From: JABCPO02 sp963546185
GTDB taxonomy: Bacteria; Bacillota; Clostridia; TANB77; CAG-508
Length of the DNA stretch: 7,598 nt
Direction of reading: 5' to 3'
Assembly (NCBI GenBank): GCA_963546185.1
Contig: CAUULU010000046.1
Coordinates: 1-7,598 of the forward strand
The notes below the pieces were generated by a model. That model ran no database searches. It worked only from the letters and a program-made list of their open reading frames with translations, and was not told where the DNA came from. Both the position numbers and the translations under genes were made by a program. Shown piece by piece: positions 1 through 6,624 of the stretch; the first letter of the stretch is position 1; the number at the start of each line of letters is the position of its first letter.

Positions 1-1979
1 GATACACCACCACCTGAAGATGATGCACTACTTGCTACAGATGATGCTACATCTGACATTGCTACTTGTATTTTTTCTGTTACATGTGTAGTTATTTGTC
101 CAAATGCCATTGCTGAATATACATTTCCTGTATACCATTCTGGTTTTTCTATTTCTATATTACTAAACTTATTTATCCATAATTTAGATATTCCAAAAAT
201 ATATGTATATGGTAAAATATCAAAAAACATTTTTGGATGTTCTATTACCATTTCTTTTAATTCTTCTTCTCTTGCAGTTTTTATGTATTTAACAAATCCA
301 TTTACTTGTGCTTCATACATCATTCCTTTTTGTGTTTTCTTTTCCATCCAAAAACTTATTAAAACTTGTAGAGATAATAATATTGCAGATACTATATAAT
401 ATATTCCTGTGCCTAATCCTGATATGAATTTTGCCTCTACTCCTGAATATACTAACATTATTATTATAATTATAAGCTGGATAACAACTCCTATTACTGT
501 TGTTGTTCTTGATGCTTTTTTTAAACACATTACAGACATAAATATTGATACTAATATAGCTATTGCTGAAATAATTTTAAATGTAAGTCCAATACTTCCT
601 ACAAATGATACTGCTCCTAAAAATAGTATTACAAGTGGAATTATAGTCATACCTAGTATTTTCCAAACATGTTTTAAACCTGATTGGTCATATACTTCTT
701 TATCAAACTTACTGTTTTGCATTACTTCTTCTCCTTCAGTAACTGCTGTAACTATATTTTGTCCAACCTTCTTAATATTTTTTTCTGTTAAAACATCACC
801 TTTTGAAAATAATGCATCGAATATTTTCTTTCTATATTGATTTCCATTATAGTCTTTTATTTTTACAATATCAAATCTATCTTTAGGCTTTTTAGCAAAT
901 ATTCCTTTTTCTTGTCTATCTGCACCATCACCTATTTCTATATATCCTTCATTTGCAAATTCAATAATTAATGCTGGAACAATCTTTCTATAATCTGTTG
1001 TAGTCTTATACTTAAGATAATATGTGTTTGATACATCTAATTCTTTTGGTAATTTAAATGTTATAATATCTGAAAGCTTTTTATCTCTTCCATACTTATA
1101 CAAGATTATAAGTGTATATATAAATGTCATAACAGCTACTGCTGTACCTATTTTTGCCAAAATATCTGTATAATTATTTCTTAAAATAAAATAATCTTTA
1201 CCTAATTTTATTCTTAAAGTTACTGCTCTAAATGGTAATATTAGCTTATCTATTCTACCTGCTATTACAGTATCTGATAATACCTCTGTAACTATTCCTT
1301 TATCTTCATTTACTGTTTCTTCACCATCTAACTTATATTCATATATTCCTGCATATAGGTAAATATTTTCTTTATTATATTTTTTAGGAAACTCTATCTT
1401 ATATTCAACACTTCCTATACTTGTATTTATCTTATCTCCTACTATATTAAAATAGAATTCATCTATACCTTCTTTTGTATTATATTTTTCTATTGAATAT
1501 GTATATTTTATTATATATTTTTTATCTCCTACTATTGTTTTATCCTTATCACCAATCTTTAATATCTTATACCCATCTTGGCTTGTAGAAGTGAAGTTTT
1601 CATTTACAGTTACATTACTAACTCTTGCATCTACTTTCTTTTTATCACCATCTTCAATTATTGTATTTTTTTCTGGTATAACCCTATATATACCATGTTT
1701 TTCATAATTAAAAAATACATCCATTTCTTCTGTTATCTGTATATCATTTGTTTCTGTTACTTTTGCATCTATCTTTAATTTCTTAATAGTATATCCTGTA
1801 TCAATTGTCGAAATGTCTATTTTCTTTTTTCTAGATCTAGCAAACGAATTATTATAATTCCCCATTATTCCTAAAAATATACTTAAAATAGCAAGTATTA
1901 CTAATATTTTTTTAAATATATTATGTGACATTCTAATACTATTTTTTTTAGTTCTTAAATCAGATTTTAAAAAACTCAT
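1..1979 (-). CDS. DUF2207-family membrane protein (3' end beyond window)
   Basis: The reading frame is open from the ATG at 1979 to base 1, giving 659 codons and no stop, so the C-terminus is missing. The N-terminus has a basic stretch, then a hydrophobic segment at about residues 25-40 (ILVILAILSIFLGIMG), read as a signal peptide or anchor. A beta-rich extracytoplasmic region (about 50-270) follows, then a membrane segment near 275-292 ending in YKYGRDKK, a cytoplasmic stretch, and a cluster of membrane segments between about 436 and 540. The C-terminal part contains FFDILPYTYIFGISKLW, typical of DUF2207 proteins, and the last visible residues are Ser/Ala-rich turning to Gly (SSSGGG), matching the Gly/Ser tail of that family. 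The start is supported by AAAGGAG at 1991-1997. The family has no established biochemical function. The gene lies downstream of thrS beyond a terminator-like hairpin. A TATAAT-like hexamer at 2007-2012 lacks a well-placed -35, so its promoter is not assigned. Confidence 0.85.
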   Translation of the reverse strand, partial: MSFLKSDLRTKKNSIRMSHNIFKKILVILAILSIFLGIMGNYNNSFARSRKKKIDISTIDTGYTIKKLKIDAKVTETNDIQITEEMDVFFNYEKHGIYRVIPEKNTIIEDGDKKKVDARVSNVTVNENFTSTSQDGYKILKIGDKDKTIVGDKKYIIKYTYSIEKYNTKEGIDEFYFNIVGDKINTSIGSVEYKIEFPKKYNKENIYLYAGIYEYKLDGEETVNEDKGIVTEVLSDTVIAGRIDKLILPFRAVTLRIKLGKDYFILRNNYTDILAKIGTAVAVMTFIYTLIILYKYGRDKKLSDIITFKLPKELDVSNTYYLKYKTTTDYRKIVPALIIEFANEGYIEIGDGADRQEKGIFAKKPKDRFDIVKIKDYNGNQYRKKIFDALFSKGDVLTEKNIKKVGQNIVTAVTEGEEVMQNSKFDKEVYDQSGLKHVWKILGMTIIPLVILFLGAVSFVGSIGLTFKIISAIAILVSIFMSVMCLKKASRTTTVIGVVIQLIIIIIMLVYSGVEAKFISGLGTGIYYIVSAILLSLQVLISFWMEKKTQKGMMYEAQVNGFVKYIKTAREEELKEMVIEHPKMFFDILPYTYIFGISKLWINKFSNIEIEKPEWYTGNVYSAMAFGQITTHVTEKIQVAMSDVASSVASSASSSGGGV

Positions 1980-2044
1980 AATCCCAAGTTCTCCTTTAAT
2001 ATTTTAATTATATCTATAAATATACTATACAATATTTATTCTAT

Positions 2045-2073
2045 AAAAAAAAGAAATCTTAGAAAATTTCTTT
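2045..2073 (-). terminator. Terminator-like hairpin after thrS
   Basis: On the minus strand an 8-bp stem (AAAGAAAT / ATTTCTTT, plus-strand arms 2066-2073 and 2050-2057) with an 8-nt loop runs into a T-run ending at 2045. The upstream arm lies in the last thrS codons and the loop contains the stop codon. The stem is AT-rich and weak, so termination may be partial, with some readthrough into the DUF2207 gene. Confidence 0.5.
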
Positions 2074-3839
2074 TTCTTCGATTTCTTTTAATAGTTTTGT
2101 AACAAATCCATCTAAATCCATTACTTCATTTTCTTTGTTTCCTCTTCTTCTTATAGATAATACTTTTTCTTCTGCTTCTTTTTTACCAAGTATTAACATA
2201 TATGGAACTCTTTCAAGTTCTGCTTCTCTTATCTTATAACCTATTTTTTCTGCTCTGCTATCAACTTTTACTCTTATCTTATTTTTTAATAATTCTCTTT
2301 CAATAGTTGTTGCATATTCTAATTGTTCATCAGATATTGGAAGAATCTTAACTTGTGTAGGTGATAACCATAATGGGAATCTTCCCTTATATTCTTCTAT
2401 AATATATGCCATAAATCTATCAATACTTCCGAAGTATTGCTCTGTGTATAACAATTGGTCTTTGTCTTGAACCATCTTCTGCTATATATTCAAGTTCAAA
2501 CCTATTTGGAAGTAAGAAATCTAACTGACATGTTGAAAGTGTTACATCATGTCCGAAGTGCTGTTTTTATTTGAACATCAAGTTTTGGTCCATAAAATGC
2601 TGCTTCACCTTCTGCTTCATAATATTCAAATCCTGATTCTTTTACTATTTCTCTTAATTCTGATTCTGCTTTTTCCCACATTTCATCATCATCATAGTAT
2701 TTTTCCTTATTATCTTTATCTCTTAAAGATAATCTAATCTTATATTCTGATATTCTAAAATCTTTATATACTTCTAATATTAATTTCATAACATCTGCAA
2801 CTACTGATTTTATCTGATTTCTTGTTACAAATATATGTGCATCATTTTGACACATTTGTCTAACTCTTTCAAGTCCTGTAACTGCACCACTTGCTTCATA
2901 TCTAAAATCATGTGCCATTTCACCAATCTTAACTGGTAAATCCCTATATGAATGTAACTTATTTTTATATATAAGCATATGGTGTGGGCAATTCATTGGT
3001 CTTAAAACAAAACTTTCATTATCTAGTTTCATTTCTGGGAACATATCTTCTTTGTAATGATCCCAGTGCCCACTTATCTTGTATAATTCTGTGTTTGCAA
3101 GTGATGGTGAATATACATGATTATATCCTTGTTCTATTTCTTTATCTACAATATATCTTTCAAGAATTCTTTTAATAACTGCTCCATTTGGTAAAAATAT
3201 TGGAAGCCCTGAACCTACAAGTTCATGTGTCATGAAAAGTTCTTGTTCTTTTCCTATTTTTCTATGGTCTCTTTCTTTTGCTTCTTTTAATTTTTCTAAA
3301 TGTTCATCAAGCATTGATTTTTTAGGGAATGAAACTCCATATATTCTTTGAAGCATTTTATTTTTTTCATTACCTCTCCAATATGCTCCAGAAACTGATA
3401 AAAGTTTTATTGCTTTTATAGGTTTTATAGTTGGAATATGTGGCCCTTTACAAAGGTCTTCAAATTCTCCTTGCTTATAGAATGATACTTTTTCTACCTT
3501 ATCTCCTAGGTCTTTTAATATTTCAACCTTATATATTTCTCCCAAATCTTCATAATATTTTATAGCTTCTTTTCTATCCATTTCTCTATATTCTAATGAA
3601 TAACCTTCTTTTACTATTTTCATCATTTCTTCTTCGATTTTTACTAAATCATCTGTAGTAAAAGGTTTTTCACTATCAATATCATAATAGAACCCATTGT
3701 CTATAGCTGGTCCTATTGCAAGTTTAACATTTTTATATAATCTTTTAATTGCTTGTGCCATAACATGTGAAGTAGTGTGCCAAAATGTCTTTTCATCTAC
3801 TTCCATTGTTTTTCCACCATCTAATTTAATTATAAACAT
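2059..3839 (-). CDS. thrS: Threonyl-tRNA synthetase, read with two +1 frameshifts
   Basis: ThrRS charges tRNA-Thr with threonine in the cytoplasm. The gene is read in three successive frames, joined at the CTTCGGA sites 2552-2558 and 2428-2434, giving 592 aa. The editing domain shows HTTSH (H21, H25) and LCKGPH (C130, H134). The class II core shows MNCPHH (zinc ligand C284), the motif 2 region with FRYEASG, and NDAHIF (H335). After the first shift comes LGHDVTLSTCQLDF, and RPIVIHRA with the third zinc ligand H465. After the second comes GSIDRF with motif 3 R474, then the C-terminal anticodon-binding domain beginning at about residue 495 and ending EEKEIF. The start ATG at 3839 has GAAGGA at 3846-3851, and a TAA in the same frame lies just upstream. 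The usual N-terminal TGS domain is absent, so the protein is shorter than the common 630-650 aa form. It lies 52 bases after xerD with no clear own promoter and no room for a T-box leader. The family is certain; how the frames are joined in the cell is inferred. Confidence 0.93.
2428..2434 (-). other. Putative +1 frameshift site CTTCGGA, thrS site 2
   Basis: In the frame set by site 1 the ribosome meets CTT CGG AAG TAT TGA, so a stop follows two codons after CGG. Skipping the C at 2431 gives CTT GGA AGT ATT GAT, which restores Leu469-Gly470 and motif 3. The heptamer sits at the centre of a perfect 8-bp inverted repeat (AATACTTC, one base, GAAGTATT on the plus strand, 2422-2438) that the other two sites lack. 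The frame change is seen directly; recoding is inferred. Confidence 0.85.
2552..2558 (-). other. Putative +1 frameshift site CTTCGGA, thrS site 1
   Basis: The zero frame reads GCA CTT CGG ACA TGA, ending one codon after CGG at 2547-2549. Skipping the C at 2555 gives GCA CTT GGA CAT GAT, so ThrRS homology continues as Leu428-Gly429-His. The stretch between this site and site 2 (about 41 codons) has no plausible start of its own and is only reachable by frameshifting. Confidence 0.87.
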
Positions 3840-3891
3840 AGTATTTCCTTCTTTTTTCTTAAGTTATTTATTATTTTAATTATATTTAAAT

Positions 3892-4761
3892 TTAAGCTCT
3901 TGGATGATTTTCTTTATATTGGTCATCAATAAGTTTCATATATACTTGTGTTGATGCAATATCAGTATGTCCAAGCATTGTTTGTACTGCTCTCATATCT
4001 GCTCCATTTTGAAGTAAATGTGTTGCAAATGAATGTCTTAAAACATGTGGTGTTATTTCTTTTTCAATATGTGCTTGTTCTTGATATTGTTTTATAATCT
4101 TCCAAAAACCTTGTCTTGTAAGTCTATTTCCCATAACATTAACAAATAATGGTTTTTCATCATCTGTTTTTAGTAAGTATGGTCTTGAATTATCTAGATA
4201 TTCAACTAATGCTTCTTTTGATATTCTTCCTAAAGGAACAACTCTCTTACTATATCCTTCATTACACACAACATAAGAATCTACTAAATTAACATCTTTT
4301 AAATCTAAGTTTATTATTTCTGAAACTTTCATCCCTGTTGCATATGCAAATTCTAACATCGCTTTATCTCTTATTCCTTTTAAATCATCAGATTTAGGTT
4401 GTGATAATAATATTTCAACTTCATCTGATGTAAGAATCATAGGTGCTTTCTTTTCAACTTTTGGAGTATTTACCTTATTTGTTGGTATAGATTTTATAAG
4501 TTTCTTTTTTAATAAGTATCCATAAAATGATCTTAATGTTGCAAGTCTTCTTGATATACTTGCCGCTTTTCTTCCTTCATTATTTAATTCTTCTATATAT
4601 TTTTGTATATCATCATATTCTACATTTAAATATTCAATCTTATTTTTATTTAAATATTCAAAGAAAAAATTTAAATCTCTTTTATATGCTTGTATCGTAT
4701 TATCTGAAGACTTTTTTGTATTTTTCAAAAAGTTCAAATATTCTGTCATTACTTTTTCCAT
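3892..4761 (-). CDS. xerD: Tyrosine site-specific recombinase XerD
   Basis: This is a 289-aa tyrosine recombinase of the XerC/XerD type, which acts on chromosome dimers at dif during segregation. The N-terminal SAM-like core-binding domain (about 1-95) contains TIQAYKRDLNFF and the SRRLATLRSFYGYL stretch. The catalytic domain follows with K172 (the beta-hairpin Lys), H239 and R242 in HVLRHSFATHLL, H265 in MLGHTD, and the nucleophile Y274 in STQVYMKL. It ends in ENHPRA, as Xer proteins do. The first catalytic position, normally Arg in ATGLRVSEL, is Lys145 here (ATGMKVSEI, codon AAA). The start at 4761 has AGGGG at about 4768-4772; the alternative Met5 has no ribosome binding site. The gene is probably transcribed with thrS from the promoter at 4818-4846. 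XerD fits better than XerC from the residue spacing and the neighbouring EndoQ-like gene, but the distinction is not certain. It contains a normal in-frame CTT GGA CAT (MLGH), a useful contrast to the frameshift sites. Confidence 0.92.
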   Translation of the reverse strand: MEKVMTEYLNFLKNTKKSSDNTIQAYKRDLNFFFEYLNKNKIEYLNVEYDDIQKYIEELNNEGRKAASISRRLATLRSFYGYLLKKKLIKSIPTNKVNTPKVEKKAPMILTSDEVEILLSQPKSDDLKGIRDKAMLEFAYATGMKVSEIINLDLKDVNLVDSYVVCNEGYSKRVVPLGRISKEALVEYLDNSRPYLLKTDDEKPLFVNVMGNRLTRQGFWKIIKQYQEQAHIEKEITPHVLRHSFATHLLQNGADMRAVQTMLGHTDIASTQVYMKLIDDQYKENHPRA

Positions 4762-4817
4762 AATTTTCCCCTACTATTATAAATATTTATATTTACATAA
4801 TCTTTTTGCGTATTTTT

Positions 4818-4846
4818 ATCTTATCATCTTTGTCTTCATTTGTAAA
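4818..4846 (-). promoter_or_regulatory. Sigma-70-type promoter for xerD-thrS
   Basis: On the minus strand, TTTACA (4841-4846) is followed after 17 bases by TAAGAT (4818-4823), preceded by TG in the extended -10 position. It would start transcripts roughly 50 bases before the xerD ATG. No terminator is visible between endoQ and this promoter, so readthrough from endoQ is also possible. Confidence 0.6.
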
Positions 4847-4898
4847 TAAATTTTATCCATTTTTTCCATTAATGTATTATTTGAAATTTATATATTAT

Positions 4899-6105
4899 TT
4901 AAACAATTAACTTTCCATAAATTCCACCACCACCATTTTGTATCGTGATATTACCATTTCTTGCTATTTCTATATTTTTAGCTATTTGTTTTCCAAAGTT
5001 TTCTTCAATATTTTCTATACTAACCTTATTTAATATATTCATTTCTGTTCCATATAGTTCAAGCATCTTTTCTTTTGTTTTTTTACCAAGTTTAGGTATA
5101 TATTCTAATGGTATCTTATATATATATTCTGGTCTATTTTTAGGAGATATACTTTTACCATCTGCTATTTCAATTACTCTATCTTCTACACCTTTTACTA
5201 TTTTCTTACTTCCACATTTTTTACATTTTCCATCTTCTATCTCACTTACACATTCACACATATCACAATATGTCTTATTATATTTACCAAGTCTTGAATA
5301 CATTCCATTATTACAAAAAATGTAGTTTAATTTTTCAGTTTTACTTTTACTTTTTTCGTCTTCATATCCAAGAACTTTTTTAAATGATTCAAATGAAATA
5401 TTTTCCATCTCAAATGTATTATATTCTCTTGCAATCTTTGGAAGAGAATGAGCATCTGAATTCGTTAAAAATTTCTTATTTGCAAGTTCTCTTATTCTAT
5501 CTGCATATTCTGTATCTGCACTAAGTCCGAAGTTCAACTGCTTTTATTTTATCAAACTTTTCTTTAAATATTTTCTCTAATCTATCTGTACAATGTCCAT
5601 AATAACTTTTATGTGGTGTAAATATATGTGCAGGAACAAGTATTCCATTATATTTTTCTACAATGTCTATAAGTTCATATCCTGAAAGTCTTGCATGTTG
5701 TGTACTTAGTGTTATGTTTTTAATATATTTTTGCATTTCTTTTGAAAAACCTATAATATCTTTTAAATGTGGAAAATAACATAAGTTATGTGCAAGTCCT
5801 TTTTTACCATCTTCTCGTTTTTCTTCTGTTTCTACTTCAGCTCCTAAGATAATACATATTGTATCTTTATATACCAATCCACCTTCTTTTTGTTCATAAA
5901 TTTCTTTTTTTTCTATAAGATTAACAATATCTTCTATAACATATGGCGATGCACAATCTATTATTCCTATAAGTTGTAGTCCTTTTCTTATAGCAGCTTC
6001 TTTCATTATATTTTCAAATCTAAGCTCTCTAGATGCTGTTATTTTTATAGGCTTACCATTTTCACTTCTTCCTATATGTATATGCATATCTGCAAAAACT
6101 TCCAT
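4899..6105 (-). CDS. PHP-domain endonuclease Q-like protein, read with one +1 frameshift
   Basis: The joined protein is 401 aa and matches the EndoQ / YqxK (TIGR00375) family. Characterised members cut DNA 5' of deaminated bases such as uracil and hypoxanthine. The PHP metal site begins with ADMHIH (H8, H10), followed by GAEVET, STQHARLSG, LVPAHIFTPH and, after the frameshift, TNSDAHS (D217, H219). A zinc-ribbon-like segment has cysteines at 280, 283, 294 and 297. A C-terminal segment near IPKLGKKTKEKMLELYG (about 336-352) resembles a helix-hairpin-helix. The frame changes at the CTTCGGA site 5526-5532 (Leu192-Gly193), which cuts the PHP domain in two. I chose the ATG at 6105 over the GTG at 6111 because AGAGGT (6110-6115) is correctly spaced for the ATG and overlaps the GTG. 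One CGA (Arg97) is its only other CGN codon. The family is well supported; the exact substrate is not visible. Confidence 0.88.
5526..5532 (-). other. Putative +1 frameshift site CTTCGGA, endoQ-like gene
   Basis: The zero frame reads GAA CTT CGG ACT TAG, so a stop follows one codon after CGG (5521-5523). Skipping the C at 5529 gives GAA CTT GGA CTT AGT, restoring the family sequence VELGLSADTEY. The only candidate start for the downstream part is a TTG at 5537 without a ribosome binding site. The same gene holds an uninterrupted CTT GGA at 5368-5373 (VLGYED). Confidence 0.87.
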
Positions 6106-6109
6106 ATCC

Positions 6110-6115
6110 ACCTCT
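6110..6115 (-). promoter_or_regulatory. Ribosome binding site deciding the endoQ-like start
   Basis: The minus strand reads AAAGAGGTGGATATG. AGAGGT lies four bases before the ATG at 6105. The upstream GTG at 6111 lies inside this site and is unlikely to be the start. Confidence 0.75.
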
Positions 6116-6124
6116 TTATACTAT

Positions 6125-6168
6125 AAAAAAAGAATAACATATAATAAATTATAGATTATTCTTTTTTT
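6125..6168 (-). terminator. Terminator hairpin after secG, possibly bidirectional
   Basis: A perfect 13-bp inverted repeat (arms 6125-6137 and 6156-6168, core AAAAAAAGAATAA / TTATTCTTTTTTT) encloses an 18-base loop, which itself contains ATAAT / ATTAT. Each arm ends in a seven-base A or T run, so a U-tract would form in either direction. It lies 43 bases after the secG stop and only 19 bases before the endoQ-like start, so endoQ transcription must come from readthrough or from a promoter inside the loop (a TATAAT is present there on the minus strand, without a clear -35). Confidence 0.65.
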
Positions 6169-6211
6169 AATTTTTATTTATTCATATATAATATTAATAT
6201 ACTTTTTTACC

Positions 6212-6451
6212 TTATACAAAATATAATCCTATTGCAAGTAAAACTAATAATATAAATAATCCTCTTATTATATTATCCATTCTTCCTTCTTTAGTTCTAT
6301 TTCTATTCTTTTCATAGAAACTATCTCTTCCTGTTGACATTACTGCATCAGATACTCCTGTTTCTTGTTTTGTTTGTGTAAAACACAATACCATAAGTAA
6401 AAATGCTACTATATTAAATACTACTACTAATACTATTTTTAATATTTCCAT
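6212..6451 (-). CDS. secG: Preprotein translocase subunit SecG
   Basis: This is a 79-aa protein with two membrane segments (about residues 5-24 and 62-78) joined by a polar loop. The loop reads VSDAVMSTGRDSFYEKNRNRTKEGRM, the SecG pattern of a small-residue stretch followed by an F/Y, basic and Gly-rich section and a Thr-x-Glu-Gly turn before helix 2. SecG is the non-essential third subunit of the SecYEG channel in the cytoplasmic membrane and helps SecA-driven export. AAAGGAG at 6459-6465, seven bases before the ATG, supports the start. In many Bacillota secG precedes rnr and smpB; here it is followed by a terminator and the endoQ-like gene. Size and topology make the assignment firm. Confidence 0.88.
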   Translation of the reverse strand: MEILKIVLVVVFNIVAFLLMVLCFTQTKQETGVSDAVMSTGRDSFYEKNRNRTKEGRMDNIIRGLFILLVLLAIGLYFV

Positions 6452-6509
6452 TTTTTAACTCCTTTAACTAAAATTAAAATTATTATAAATTTTAGTCTAT
6501 ATGTATATT

Positions 6510-6538
6510 ATTATCACATACATTATTATAAAAATCAA
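6510..6538 (-). promoter_or_regulatory. Sigma-70-type promoter for secG
   Basis: On the minus strand, TTGATT (6533-6538) is followed after 17 bases by GATAAT (6510-6515), with TG in the extended -10 position. It would give a leader of about 50 bases. That leader contains an 8-bp inverted repeat (CTAAAATT 6468-6475 and AATTTTAG 6488-6495) just before the ribosome binding site, whose role, if any, is unknown. Confidence 0.55.
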
Positions 6539-6577
6539 TATTTTACATAAACATTTATAACTTTATTTATTTCTTTA

Positions 6578-6586
6578 TGATATAAT
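6578..6586 (+). promoter_or_regulatory. Extended -10 promoter for the CYTH gene
   Basis: TGATATAAT is a consensus -10 hexamer with the extended TG element. No good -35 is seen 16-18 bases upstream, which is common for extended -10 promoters. Transcription would start near 6593, about 30 bases before the ATG. Confidence 0.55.
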
Positions 6587-6611
6587 AATTTTAAACAAAT
6601 AATTAATATAT

Positions 6612-6616
6612 GGAGG
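6612..6616 (+). promoter_or_regulatory. Ribosome binding site deciding the CYTH start
   Basis: GGAGG lies eight bases before the ATG at 6625 and overlaps the in-frame ATG at 6610. This makes 6625 the true start and removes five residues from the longest reading frame. Confidence 0.85.
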
Positions 6617-6624
6617 AAAATTCT

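Noticed and set aside
409..840. Plus-strand open frame of 143 codons
   Set aside because: It is the antisense shadow of the DUF2207 gene, with no ribosome binding site and no family resemblance. The other plus-strand frames at 1578, 2549, 2984, 3697, 4527 and 4945 are likewise shadows.
2059..2475. Separate gene for the C-terminal part of ThrRS starting at an ATG at 2475
   Set aside because: The ATG has no ribosome binding site, and its first 14 or so residues are not ThrRS-like because they are in the wrong frame until site 2. The proper upstream coding is in another frame.
3840..3891. T-box leader or own promoter for thrS
   Set aside because: Only 52 bases separate xerD and thrS, too few for a T-box. 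A TATAAT-like sequence at 3879-3884 has no matching -35.
2428..5532. Simple sequencing errors or pseudogenes as the cause of the three interruptions
   Set aside because: Random errors would not give the same heptamer three times, each using the only in-frame CGG codons in the window. No other frame damage is seen, and both halves of each protein keep their catalytic residues. A systematic base-calling artefact is less likely because CTTGGA is intact at 3970-3975 and 5368-5373, but only raw reads can exclude it.
4899..5537. Separate gene for the C-terminal half of the endoQ-like protein starting at a TTG at 5537
   Set aside because: There is no ribosome binding site, the start lies inside the PHP domain, and family similarity continues unbroken across the frameshift site.
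6109..6111. GTG as the start of the endoQ-like gene
   Set aside because: It lies within the Shine-Dalgarno region that is correctly spaced for the ATG at 6105.
6501..6523. Inverted repeat ATGTAT / ATACAT over the secG -10 as an operator
   Set aside because: Six-base arms in such AT-rich sequence are expected by chance, and nothing else supports regulator binding.
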